From: Paracoccaceae bacterium
GTDB taxonomy: Bacteria > Pseudomonadota > Alphaproteobacteria > Rhodobacterales > Rhodobacteraceae
DNA length: 16,498 nt
Reading direction: 5' to 3'
Assembly (NCBI GenBank): GCA_007129775.1
Contig: SKUV01000002.1
Coordinates: 1-16,498, forward strand
Below, in pieces: positions 5,831-13,787 of the stretch. The notes beneath the pieces are model-generated. The model saw only the letters and a program-made list of their open reading frames with translations, searched no databases and had not been told where the DNA came from. Made by a program: the position numbers and the translations under genes. Position 1 is the first letter of the stretch. The number at the start of each line of letters is the position of its first letter.

Positions 5831-7903
5831 ATGGCGGCGAAGTCATGGTCGGTGGGCGTGGATGTGGGCGGCACCTTCACCGACCTTTACGCCTTTGACC
5901 GGGCGACCGGCACCATTGCCCTGCACAAGACCGCCAGCACCCCCGCCAATCCCGCCGAGGCGATCATCGAGGGTCTGCGCGAGTTGTCGGCCAAAGCGGG
6001 CTTTCCGACCGAGGCGGTCGCGAGCCTCGCCCATGGCACGACGGTCGCCACCAACGCCCTGATCCAGCGCCGCGGCGCCAGGGTCGCCGTCGTCACCACC
6101 CGCAATTTCCGCGATCTGGTGGAGATCGGGCGCCAGATTCGCCCCAGGCTCTATGATCTGAAGGCTGACCATCCGCAGCCGCTGGCCCCGCGCGAGATGC
6201 GATTCGAGGTGGAGGAGCGGATCGGGCCCCGGGGCGAGGTCATCACCGCGCTCGATATGGCCAGCGTGGATGCGGTGATCGACCAGTTGCGCGAGTGCGG
6301 CGCCGAGGGCTGCGCAATCGCCTTTCTCTTCTCCTATCTGAACCCGGCGCACGAGGCCGCGGTGCGCGACCGTATCCGCGCCGCCCTGCCCGATATCGCG
6401 ATCAGCACCTCGCACGAGGTCCAGCCCGAATTCCGCGAATACGAGCGCAGTTCGACCACGCTGCTCAATGCCTATCTGCAGCCGATCTTCGCGCGCTACA
6501 TGGCCACGCTGGGCGCGGCGCTGGAGCGGATGATGCCCGGCGCGCATGTGGGGATCAACCAATCCTCCGGCGGGCTTATGGGGATCGACAAGGCACGCGA
6601 CTTTCCCATCCGCACCGCGCTGTCGGGGCCGGCGGCGGGGGCGGTGGGCGCGATCCACGCGGCACGCGCCTCGGGGATCGGTGACGTGATCACCTTCGAC
6701 ATGGGCGGCACCAGCGCCGATGTGGCGCTGATCCGGGGCGGCGAGGCGGGGCTTTCCTTCGACCGCGACGTGGCGGGTTTTCCGGTGCGGATGCCGATGG
6801 TGGATATCAATACGGTGGGCGCGGGCGGCGGCTCGGTCGCGTGGTTCGACCGGGACGGGCTGGTCAAGGTCGGCCCGGTCAGCGCCGGCGCCGTGCCGGG
6901 GCCGGCCTGCTATGGCCGGGGCGGGACGGAACCCACGGTTACCGATGCCAATGTGGTGCTGGGCCGGCTGTCGGGGCACGGGCTTCTGGGCGGGGCGATG
7001 GCGCTCGACGAGGATGCCGCCCGGGCGGCGGTGGGCAAGATCGCCGAACGGCTGGGCTTTTCGGTGGAACAGGCGGCGCGCGGCATCCTCGATATCGTCT
7101 CGGCCAACATGGTCCGCGCGATCCGGGCGATTTCGGTGGAGCGCGGCCACGACCCGCGGGATTTCGTGCTCATGCCCTTCGGCGGCGCCGGCCCGCTCCA
7201 TGCCGAGGGCTGCGCGCGGGCGCTGGGCATCCGGCGCATCCTCGTGCCGCTCTCGCCGGGGATATTGTGCGCGCAGGGGCTGCTGGTGGCCGACCAGTCC
7301 GAAAATTTCGTGCGCGGCCAGCTTGTCCGGCTGGAGGCGGCGGCGGGCGCAACCCTTGCCGCCCTGCTGGCCGAGGCGATGGACGAGGCGCGCAGCTGGT
7401 GGCGGGCCGAGGGGATCGCGCCGGAGGCGCGCGGGCTGAAGATCGCGCTCGACATGCGCTATGCCAGCCAGAATTACGAGCTACAGGTGCCGGTGGCGGC
7501 CGCGCCCGATGCCCCCGCCCTGCCCGGGCCTGAGGATCTGCGCGCGGCCTTCATGGCGGTGCATGAACAGACCTACGGCTTTGCCAATCCTCACGATCCG
7601 GTGGATGTGGTGGCGCTGCGGGTGACGGCGCTGGGCCGGCTGCCCTCGCCCGGCACGCCGCCCCTGCCCGGGGGCGCGGAAACTCGGCCCGCCCCGCGGA
7701 TGCGCCGGCCGGTCTGGTTCGACGGGGACGCGCCGCAGGACACGGCGGTTTATGACCGCGCGACGCTCGCGCCCGGCGCGGTGATCGACGGCCCCGCCGT
7801 GATCGACCAGTTCGACGCCACGACGCTCGTCTTTCCGGGCGACTGCGCCACGGTGGACGAGGCGCTCAACATCCTGATCGACCGCGCGGAGGGAAGGACA
7901 TGA
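5831..7903 (+). CDS. hyuA: Hydantoinase/oxoprolinase family protein, A subunit (HyuA-like)
   Basis: The ATP-binding subunit of an ATP-dependent enzyme that opens cyclic amides (N-methylhydantoinase, 5-oxoprolinase) or, in relatives, carboxylates ketones. 690 aa, the usual A-subunit length. The actin/ASKHA-fold N-terminus has DVGGTFTD (residues 10-17), then HGTTVATNAL (about 75-84), the EVQPEFREYER segment, SGPAAGA, a second phosphate-binding motif DMGGTSADV, and VDINTVGAGGGSVA, all conserved in the family. Start ATG 5831 has GGAGAAGG at 5820-5827; an upstream in-frame GTG at 5786 would lie inside the promoter. The stop overlaps the B-subunit start by ATGA, so translation is probably coupled. 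The absence of a third small subunit argues against an acetone-carboxylase-type complex. The substrate is not determined. Confidence 0.92.
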   Translation: MAAKSWSVGVDVGGTFTDLYAFDRATGTIALHKTASTPANPAEAIIEGLRELSAKAGFPTEAVASLAHGTTVATNALIQRRGARVAVVTTRNFRDLVEIGRQIRPRLYDLKADHPQPLAPREMRFEVEERIGPRGEVITALDMASVDAVIDQLRECGAEGCAIAFLFSYLNPAHEAAVRDRIRAALPDIAISTSHEVQPEFREYERSSTTLLNAYLQPIFARYMATLGAALERMMPGAHVGINQSSGGLMGIDKARDFPIRTALSGPAAGAVGAIHAARASGIGDVITFDMGGTSADVALIRGGEAGLSFDRDVAGFPVRMPMVDINTVGAGGGSVAWFDRDGLVKVGPVSAGAVPGPACYGRGGTEPTVTDANVVLGRLSGHGLLGGAMALDEDAARAAVGKIAERLGFSVEQAARGILDIVSANMVRAIRAISVERGHDPRDFVLMPFGGAGPLHAEGCARALGIRRILVPLSPGILCAQGLLVADQSENFVRGQLVRLEAAAGATLAALLAEAMDEARSWWRAEGIAPEARGLKIALDMRYASQNYELQVPVAAAPDAPALPGPEDLRAAFMAVHEQTYGFANPHDPVDVVALRVTALGRLPSPGTPPLPGGAETRPAPRMRRPVWFDGDAPQDTAVYDRATLAPGAVIDGPAVIDQFDATTLVFPGDCATVDEALNILIDRAEGRT

Positions 7904-9663
7904 GCCACGCAACCGAATCGGCCACCCCGCCCCAAGCAACGCCCGATCCGATCACGATCGAGATCATCGCCTCGGCCTTCCGCTCGGTCGTGGACGAGAC
8001 CTTCATCGCGCTGATGAAATCGGCCTATTCCACCAATATCAAGGAACGCCACGATCATTCGACCGCGATCTGCGACACGCGCGGCCGGCTGATCGTGCAG
8101 GCCGACAAGTCGCTGCCTATCCACATCGCCTCTATGAAGGGGCTGATGGAGACGATCCTCGCGCGATACACGCTCGACCAGATCGACGAGGGCGACATCT
8201 TCGTGGCCAACGATCCCCATGTGGCCGGCGGCACCCATCTGCCCGACATCAATTATGCCGCCCCCGTCTTTGTCGACGGCGAGCTTCTGGGCTTCGTGTG
8301 CAACATCGCCCATCACGCCGATATCGGCGGCATGGCGCCGGGCTCCATGGCCGGGGGCATGTCGGAGATTTATCAGGAGGGGCTGCGCATACCGCTGGTG
8401 CGGCTCTACCGGCGCGGCGAGATGCAGCAGGATCTGATGGACATGTTCCTTCTGAACGCCCGTATCCCGCTGGAGCGGCGCGGCGACCATTTCGCCCAGA
8501 TCGCCGCCTGCCGGCTGGGTATCCGCCGGGTGCAGGAGATCGCCGCGCGCTACGGCTGCGCGCTGATCCGGCAGGTCTGGGAGGAATTGATCACCCGCAC
8601 CCATGCTCGGATGCGCGCGGCCATCGCCGCCCTGCCCGACGGCACCTACCGTTTCGATGATGTGATGGACGATGACGGGGTGGCGACCTCGGATATCCCG
8701 ATCCGGCTGGAGGTGCGCATCAGCGGCGACCGCGCGGTGTTCGACTGGCGCGGCTCGGCCCCGCAGGTGGCGGGCAACATCAACCTGCCGATCAACGCCG
8801 CGCAGGCGGCGGTGGCCTATTCCCTTCGCGCCCTGCTCGACCCCGAGATCGCCAACAATCAGGGCATTATCGACTGCTGCGAGATCGAGACCGACCGCGG
8901 CAGCATCGTCGATTGCGTGGCGCCGGCGCCGGTGGCGGCGCGGGCCAACACCTCGCAGCGGCTGATCGACATGATCATCGGCGCGCTGGCCCCGGCCATT
9001 CCCGACCGGGCGGTGGGCGCCTCGAACGGCGCCAATACAACGGCGGTCTTTTCCGGCATCGATCCGCAAACCGGCGGCGAATACCTCTATTTCGAGACCC
9101 TCGGCGGCGGTTTCGGCGGGCGGGCCGACCGCGACGGCAAGGACGGGGTGCAGGTGCATATCACCAACACCTCCAACCTGCCGATCGAGGCGATCGAGAC
9201 GGAATATCCCCTGCGCGTCGTGGCCTATGGCTTTGTAGAGGATTCGGGCGGGCCCGGGCAATTCCGCGGCGGCGGCGGGCTGCGCCGGGTGATCGAACCT
9301 GTGGGCCATGATTGCCTGTTCAACGGCGCGGGCGAGCGGTTCAGCAACGCGCCCTGGGGCGTGTTCGGGGGCGGATCGGGGCGCTGCGGGCGCTTCGTGC
9401 TGACCCGACCCGACGGCCGCGACGAGGGGCTGGCCGTCAAACCCTCCGGCGTGCCGCTGCCGCAAGGGGCGCGCATCACCGTGGAAACCCCCGGCAGCGG
9501 CGGCTACGGCCCGCCCGCGGACCGTGCCACCGAGGCGCTGGCCGCTGACCTGCGCTCGGGCAAGTTTTCGCAGGATTATCTTGCCAAGCACTACGGCGCG
9601 GCGTTTGATGGGGCGCAAGGGGGCGCGCCCGTTGCCGCGGCAGACAAGCCCTCGGACCCCTGA
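7900..9663 (+). CDS. hyuB: Hydantoinase/oxoprolinase family protein, B subunit (HyuB-like)
   Basis: 587 aa, the partner of the preceding A subunit; the two form a cytoplasmic hetero-oligomer, with B carrying the hydrolytic site. Family signatures are clear: ERHDHSTAICD (residues 49-59), NDPHVAGGTHLPD (104-116), HHADIGGMAPGS (138-149), and in the C-terminal half ETLGGGFGGRADRDGKDGVQ-like and GGxGQFRGGGGLRR segments. The His/Asp residues in the first three motifs are the likely metal-site ligands. The coding region begins within the stop of the A gene (ATGA at 7900-7903) and ends 16 nt before the first binding-protein gene. After YLAKHYG near residue 565 there is a short Ala/Gly-rich tail without obvious fold. 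The exact amide substrate is unknown. Confidence 0.92.
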   Translation: MSHATESATPPQATPDPITIEIIASAFRSVVDETFIALMKSAYSTNIKERHDHSTAICDTRGRLIVQADKSLPIHIASMKGLMETILARYTLDQIDEGDIFVANDPHVAGGTHLPDINYAAPVFVDGELLGFVCNIAHHADIGGMAPGSMAGGMSEIYQEGLRIPLVRLYRRGEMQQDLMDMFLLNARIPLERRGDHFAQIAACRLGIRRVQEIAARYGCALIRQVWEELITRTHARMRAAIAALPDGTYRFDDVMDDDGVATSDIPIRLEVRISGDRAVFDWRGSAPQVAGNINLPINAAQAAVAYSLRALLDPEIANNQGIIDCCEIETDRGSIVDCVAPAPVAARANTSQRLIDMIIGALAPAIPDRAVGASNGANTTAVFSGIDPQTGGEYLYFETLGGGFGGRADRDGKDGVQVHITNTSNLPIEAIETEYPLRVVAYGFVEDSGGPGQFRGGGGLRRVIEPVGHDCLFNGAGERFSNAPWGVFGGGSGRCGRFVLTRPDGRDEGLAVKPSGVPLPQGARITVETPGSGGYGPPADRATEALAADLRSGKFSQDYLAKHYGAAFDGAQGGAPVAAADKPSDP

Positions 9664-9679
9664 CAGAGAGGATATCATC

Positions 9680-10675
9680 ATGATAAAACACACGATTGCA
9701 GCGGCCGCCTTCGCGTCGGCCACGCTGGGGCTCGGCCTGACCGCCGCCAGCGCGCAGGTCGCGCTGGATCTGGCCAATGAATACCCGCCCGCATCGATTC
9801 ACGCCCAGACCGCCGACACCTTCATCGAGGCGCTGCGCGAGGCCAGCGGCGGCGAGATCGACATCACCGCCCATCACGGCGCGGCGCTGGGCTTCCGCTC
9901 GGCCGACCATTTCGACGCGGTCGGCGACGGCGCGGTGGACATCGCCTCGACCTTCGTGGGCGTCTGGGCCGGGATCGACCCGGTGTTTCTGGTGTCGTCG
10001 CTGCCCTTCCTCGCGCCGTCGATCGAGGATAATATCGCGCTCTACGAGGCGACGCGGCCCTATTATGAACAGACGATGGCGGATGCCAATCAGGTGTTCC
10101 TGTTTGCCACGCCGTGGCCGCCCAGCGGGCTCTGGGGCAACAAGCCGCTCGATTCCATGGAGGCGATCGCCGGGCAGCGTATCCGCACCTTCGACGCCAA
10201 CGGCACGATCACCCTGCGCGAGGCCGGCGCCGCCCCGATCCAGCTTTCGTGGGCCGATACCGTGCCGCAGCTGACCGCCGGCGGCATCGACGGCGTGCTG
10301 ACCTCGGCAGATGGCGGCGCCGCGGCACAGCTTTGGGAGCATCAATCCCATTTCACCGAGGTGAACTATGCCATGCCGCTGCAGATCATGCACATGAATC
10401 AGGACATCTTCGATGCGATGAGCAGCGAACAGCAGCAGATGGTCCGTGAAGCCGCAGCCGAAGCCGAAGCCTTCGGCTGGGGCTTGCTGGCCGACCGGGT
10501 GGCCCAGAACTACGCGCAGATGGAAGAAAACGGCATGACCATCGTCACCGATGTCTCCGCCGGGTTCCTCGACGCGCTGGGCGAGGCTGCGCAAACCACG
10601 GTCGCGGAGTGGGAAGCGCGCTTTCCCGCCGCTGATGCGCTGTTGGAATCCTTCGAGGCGATGCGCACGCGCTAA
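9680..10675 (+). CDS. dctP: TRAP transporter solute-binding protein, DctP family (first copy)
   Basis: A periplasmic binding protein that captures a small organic anion, or similar solute, and passes it to the DctQ/DctM membrane complex. 331 aa with a Sec signal peptide: basic start, hydrophobic stretch, then likely cleavage after ASA at residue 25 (next residue Gln). The DctP core is visible, with AGQRIRTFDANG around 164-174 containing the arginines (R167, R169) in the region where the family holds the substrate carboxylate, and WADTVPQL (191-198). Start ATG 9680 has GAGAGG 8 nt upstream; the open frame extends 52 codons further back, but that part overlaps hyuB out of frame. It is followed by a strong hairpin and then by a paralogue. 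It should be co-transcribed with hyuAB. Confidence 0.93.
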   Translation: MIKHTIAAAAFASATLGLGLTAASAQVALDLANEYPPASIHAQTADTFIEALREASGGEIDITAHHGAALGFRSADHFDAVGDGAVDIASTFVGVWAGIDPVFLVSSLPFLAPSIEDNIALYEATRPYYEQTMADANQVFLFATPWPPSGLWGNKPLDSMEAIAGQRIRTFDANGTITLREAGAAPIQLSWADTVPQLTAGGIDGVLTSADGGAAAQLWEHQSHFTEVNYAMPLQIMHMNQDIFDAMSSEQQQMVREAAAEAEAFGWGLLADRVAQNYAQMEENGMTIVTDVSAGFLDALGEAAQTTVAEWEARFPAADALLESFEAMRTR

Positions 10676-10685
10676 GGGGAATTCA

Positions 10686-10726
10686 GGGCGGCGCCGGTAT
10701 CGGCCGACCGGCTGTCGGCGCCGCCC
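10686..10726 (+). terminator. GC-rich hairpin after the first dctP: partial terminator or mRNA 3'-end protector
   Basis: Perfect 11-bp arms GGGCGGCGCCG (10686-10696) and CGGCGCCGCCC (10716-10726), with a 19-nt interior that can pair further. It begins 11 nt after the dctP stop. The following bases are AT-rich (ATTCTCTATACG) but not a clean U-run, so full intrinsic termination is uncertain. Such structures after binding-protein genes often raise the amount of that mRNA segment relative to the membrane subunits. Confidence 0.6.
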
Positions 10727-10748
10727 CATTCTCTATACGAAATATTAT

Positions 10749-10777
10749 TTGCAATTTCTCTCCGTTGCTCGCCTAAT
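10749..10777 (+). promoter_or_regulatory. Candidate internal promoter for the second dctP and downstream genes
   Basis: TTGCAA (10749-10754), 17-bp spacer, CCTAAT (10772-10777), four of six matches in each box, in an AT-rich island (about 10728-10756) that stands out in this GC-rich locus. TATTAT at 10743-10748 is an alternative -10 but lacks a matching -35. A start near 10784 would place the adjacent inverted repeat at the very 5' end of the message. Consensus-based only. Confidence 0.4.
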
Positions 10778-10786
10778 GCGGGTGTG

Positions 10787-10818
10787 CGGCGCAACAGCCC
10801 GCCCGGGCTGTTGCGCCG
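10787..10818. repeat. Inverted repeat with 15-bp perfect arms in the leader of the second dctP
   Basis: Arms CGGCGCAACAGCCCG (10787-10801) and CGGGCTGTTGCGCCG (10804-10818) separated by two C residues. It lies 16 nt before the ribosome site GGGAGG (10835-10840). No U-tract follows, so it is not a terminator. It could be an operator for a regulator overlapping the transcript start, or a 5' stem-loop that stabilises mRNA or modulates translation. Confidence 0.75.
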
Positions 10819-10850
10819 GCATGACGCAACAAACGGGAGGATCTGTTGTG

Positions 10851-11846
10851 ATGTTGCATGCGACCCTACGGACGACGACCGCCGGCGCGCTGGCTCTGAC
10901 CCTTGTGGCAGGTGCGGCGCAGGCGCAGGTGCGCCTCGATCTGTCGAGCGAGATCCCGCCGGCCTCGATTCACGCCCAGATGGCCGATTTCTTCGCCGAG
11001 GCCGTGGCCGAGGAAAGCGGCGGAGAGGTGCTGATCACCCCCCATCATGGTGGCGCGCTGGGCTTTCGCGGGGCCGACCATTTCGATGCGGTGGCCGATG
11101 GCGCAGTGGATCTCGCCACCTCCTTCGGCGGCGGCTGGGTCGGGATCGAGCCGGTGTTTCTGGTATCGTCGCTGCCCTTCCTCGCCCCCTCGCTGGAGGA
11201 GAACCGCCTGCTCTACGAAGCCTCGCGCCCGTTCTACGAAGAGGCGTTCGAGGCCAACAATCAGGTGATGGTCTTTGCCACGCCATGGCCGGCGACCGGT
11301 TTCTTCGCCAACAAGCCGCTCGATTCGCTGGAGGCGATGGCCGGGGTGCGGATGCGCAGCTATGACGCGCCCAGCACCGCGACCATGGCCAATCTGGGCG
11401 CGTCGCCGCTGCAACTGACATGGGCCGACACGATCCCGCAACTCAACACCGGGGCGGTGGATGCGGTGATGACCTCGGCCGATGCCGCCGTCGCGGCGAG
11501 CCTGTGGGAACAGCAGTCGCATTTCACCGAGGTGAATTACGCGATGCCGCTGCAATTCGTGCACATGAACCGCGATGTCTACCAGAGCCTGACCGACGAC
11601 CAGCGCGCCGCCCTGCACCGCGCTGCCGAACGCACCGTCGATCATGCCTGGAGCCGGCTGGAGGCCGGTGTCGTCGAAGCCTATGCCACACTGGAGGCCA
11701 ATGGCGTGACCGTGATCACCGATATTTCGCCCGAATTCGATGCAGCCCTGCGCGAGGCCGGGCAATCCTCCATCGACGAATGGGTCGCCCGCTTCGGGCC
11801 GGGACAGGAATTGCTGGACAGTTTCTTCGCGAGCCTCGACAACTGA
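10851..11846 (+). CDS. dctP: TRAP transporter solute-binding protein, DctP family (second copy, paralogue)
   Basis: 331 aa, the same length as the preceding binding protein. By my hand count it aligns without gaps with about 57 percent identity over residues 21-331. Signal peptide MLHATLRTTTAGALALTLVA then GAAQA, likely cleaved after residue 25. Whole blocks are shared (GFRxADHFDAV, PVFLVSSLPFLAPS, FATPWP, NKPLDS, QSHFTEVNYAMPLQ). The main differences fall at 131-138, 171-184 (just after the conserved arginines R167 and R169) and 241-280. Start ATG 10851 is 10 nt from GGGAGG; the adjacent GTG at 10848 is an equally possible start. The gene sits directly upstream of dctQ and dctM, so it is the best candidate for the original partner of this transporter, with the first copy as a duplicate. 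Different ligand range is an inference. Confidence 0.93.
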   Translation: MLHATLRTTTAGALALTLVAGAAQAQVRLDLSSEIPPASIHAQMADFFAEAVAEESGGEVLITPHHGGALGFRGADHFDAVADGAVDLATSFGGGWVGIEPVFLVSSLPFLAPSLEENRLLYEASRPFYEEAFEANNQVMVFATPWPATGFFANKPLDSLEAMAGVRMRSYDAPSTATMANLGASPLQLTWADTIPQLNTGAVDAVMTSADAAVAASLWEQQSHFTEVNYAMPLQFVHMNRDVYQSLTDDQRAALHRAAERTVDHAWSRLEAGVVEAYATLEANGVTVITDISPEFDAALREAGQSSIDEWVARFGPGQELLDSFFASLDN

Positions 11847-11858
11847 CCGGAAGTGCCG

Positions 11859-11880
11859 GGCGGGGCAACTCTGCCCCGCC
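11859..11880 (+). other. Stem-loop between the second dctP and dctQ
   Basis: GGCGGGGC (11859-11866), 6-nt loop, GCCCCGCC (11873-11880), 12 nt after the dctP stop. There is no U-tract, so it is more likely an mRNA-stabilising or processing structure that favours binding protein over membrane subunits than a full terminator; dctQ follows 50 nt later with its own GGAG site. Confidence 0.55.
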
Positions 11881-11930
11881 TGGCGAGCAGCCGGCGCCCC
11901 AGGCGCAGGAGCACAGGACGGAGCCTGCCG

Positions 11931-12452
11931 ATGCAGCTTTTCCAGACGGCGATTTTCGGGCTGTCGCGGCTGGCGGCGGGGGCGGCGGCGCTGGCGCTGG
12001 TCGGCATGGTGGGCATGATCCTTTACGAGATCATCCTGCGGTATTTCTTCTCCTCCTCCACCTTCATGCTGCAGGAAATGGTCGGCTACGGCGTGGCCAC
12101 CTGCACCTTCCTTGCGCTCGGCTACACGCTGGAGCATCGAGGCCTGATCCGGGTCAATGTGCTGCTGACGCGGGTCGGCCCCGGCTGGCGGCGCGTGCTG
12201 GAGGCGGTCTCGGCGGCGCTGACCATGGGCGCGATCGGGATGCTGATCTGGTTCTTCTGGCTGCGGGTGACGCGCCACTGGACCCGGGGCAGCGTGTCGA
12301 GCTCCATCGCCGAGGTGCCGCTCTGGATCCCCGAGGGCGTTCTGCTGCTGGGGCTCGGCATCTTCTGGCTGCAGCTTTTCGCCTATTTCCTGCGCCAGAT
12401 CACCGGGGCGCCGCCTCCGGTGCCCGACGCAGAACCCGCCGATGGGCATTGA
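11931..12452 (+). CDS. dctQ: TRAP transporter small permease subunit DctQ
   Basis: 173 aa, with four predicted membrane segments (about residues 15-37, 46-64, 87-112, 131-155), the standard DctQ layout. It associates with the large subunit in the inner membrane and is required for sodium-coupled import. The conserved segment ILYEIILRYFFSSSTFMLQE (about 31-50), with Arg in the first membrane helix end and Glu at the second helix start, matches the family. Start ATG 11931 was chosen because GGAG lies 7 nt upstream (11920-11923) and the hydrophobic helix follows at once; the open frame starts 26 codons earlier but that part is a non-membrane, Arg-rich leader. dctM begins 24 nt after its stop. 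Confidence 0.93.
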   Translation: MQLFQTAIFGLSRLAAGAAALALVGMVGMILYEIILRYFFSSSTFMLQEMVGYGVATCTFLALGYTLEHRGLIRVNVLLTRVGPGWRRVLEAVSAALTMGAIGMLIWFFWLRVTRHWTRGSVSSSIAEVPLWIPEGVLLLGLGIFWLQLFAYFLRQITGAPPPVPDAEPADGH

Positions 12453-12476
12453 CACGACGCAAGCGAAAGGCAGCTC

Positions 12477-13787
12477 ATGGAAGCGATCCTGACAGGCGGC
12501 GCCGTTCTGGGGCTGATCTTTCTCTATCTCGGCCTCGGCGTCTGGGTCTTTGCAGGGCTTTTGCTGGTGGCGGCGACCTCGCTCTACCTGGTGCTGGGCA
12601 TGACGCCGCAGCGCATCGGCACCATCGCGGCCGGCATCGTCTATCGCTATTCCTCGACATGGGAACTGGCGGCGATCCCGATGTTCATCTGGATGGGCGA
12701 GATCATCTTTCGCACCGACATCTCCAACCGGCTGTTCCGGGGGCTCATGCCCTTCGTCAACCATGTGCCGGGGCGGCTTTTGCACACCAATGTTCTGGGC
12801 TGCACGCTCTTCGCCGCGGTGAGCGGCTCATCGGCGGCGACCACGGCCACGGTGGGCAAGATCACCACCACCGAGTTGCGCGAGCGCGGCTATGACAAGA
12901 TGCTCAGCCTTGGCTCGCTGGCCGGGGCGGGCAGCCTCGGGCTGCTGATCCCGCCCTCGATCGTGATGATCGTCTATGGCATCCTCGCCGAGGTCTCGAT
13001 CTCGCGGCTCTTTGCCGCCGGGGTGCTGCCGGGGTTGCTGATCGCGGGGCTCTATTCGGCCTATATCATGGTGCGCGCCATCGCCAATCCGGCACTGGCG
13101 CCGTCGGACGGGGCGCGCTACGGGCCGATGGATTACCTGCGCGGGCTGCTCGACCTGTCGCCGGTGCTGGTGCTGGTGTTTCTGGTGCTCGGCTCCATCT
13201 ACAGCGGTGTGGCCACCCCGTCCGAGGCCGCGGCGGTGGGCGTGGCGGCGGCGCTGGCAATATCCGTGGCGTTGCGCCAGATGACGTGGCGGCTGTTGGT
13301 GGATACGCTGATGGGGGCGCTGCGCACCAGCGCGATGGTCTGCGTGATCCTCGTGGCCGCGGCCGTTCTGTCGAGCGCGATGGGTTATCTGCATGTGCCG
13401 CGCAACGTGGCCAATGCGATCGGCGCGCTGGGGCTGGAACCCTGGGGCCTGCTGCTGATCCTCGCGCTGTTCTACATCGTGCTGGGGCTGTTTCTGGACG
13501 GTGTGTCGATCATCGTGATGAGCCTGCCGATCACCTTTCCGCTGGCGATGCAGGCCGGGTTCGATCCGATCTGGTTCGGCATCTTCCTCGTGGTTATGGT
13601 GGAGATGGGCCAGATCACCCCGCCGGTGGGCTTCAACCTTTTCGTGCTGCAGGGGCTGACGGGAACGCCCATCGGCAAGGTCGCGGTTGCGGCGCTGCCG
13701 TTCTTTCTGCTGATGGGGCTTGCCGTGGCGATCATGGCGGCCTTTCCGGGCATCGTGCTATGGTTGCCCAACCTGCTTTACGGATGA
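12477..13787 (+). CDS. dctM: TRAP transporter large permease subunit DctM
   Basis: 436 aa, highly hydrophobic, about 11-12 membrane segments, the normal size for the transport channel of a TRAP system, which uses the sodium (or ion) gradient rather than ATP. Signature regions: FAAVSGSSAATTATVG (residues 112-127), GSLGLLIPPSIVMIVYG (152-168) and, near the C-terminus, MGQITPPVGFNLFVLQG, the two re-entrant-type segments of the family with their SGSS and TPP elements. The ribosome site AAAGG lies 6 nt before ATG 12477. Its stop TGA overlaps the ATG of the GAF gene (ATGA at 13784-13787). Two binding proteins and one QM pair share the operon. Confidence 0.95.
   Translation: MEAILTGGAVLGLIFLYLGLGVWVFAGLLLVAATSLYLVLGMTPQRIGTIAAGIVYRYSSTWELAAIPMFIWMGEIIFRTDISNRLFRGLMPFVNHVPGRLLHTNVLGCTLFAAVSGSSAATTATVGKITTTELRERGYDKMLSLGSLAGAGSLGLLIPPSIVMIVYGILAEVSISRLFAAGVLPGLLIAGLYSAYIMVRAIANPALAPSDGARYGPMDYLRGLLDLSPVLVLVFLVLGSIYSGVATPSEAAAVGVAAALAISVALRQMTWRLLVDTLMGALRTSAMVCVILVAAAVLSSAMGYLHVPRNVANAIGALGLEPWGLLLILALFYIVLGLFLDGVSIIVMSLPITFPLAMQAGFDPIWFGIFLVVMVEMGQITPPVGFNLFVLQGLTGTPIGKVAVAALPFFLLMGLAVAIMAAFPGIVLWLPNLLYG

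Noticed and set aside
7750..9777. 675-aa - strand open frame over hyuB, and similar 452-aa frame over hyuA (5843-7201)
   Set aside because: Both are antisense to strongly conserved + strand genes and have shadow-type composition with no motifs.
10733..10740. CTATACGA as a second GntR operator
   Set aside because: It shares only TATACG with the 14-bp palindrome and is not itself symmetric beyond four bases, so it is most likely chance in an AT-rich stretch.
10866..12785. 639-aa - strand open frame across the second dctP, dctQ and the start of dctM
   Set aside because: It spans three genes with clear family assignment on the other strand and shows no recognisable domain.
13286..13783. Upstream extension of the GAF gene into dctM
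   Set aside because: This part is an out-of-frame shadow of dctM; the family-like sequence begins only at the ATG overlapping the dctM stop.
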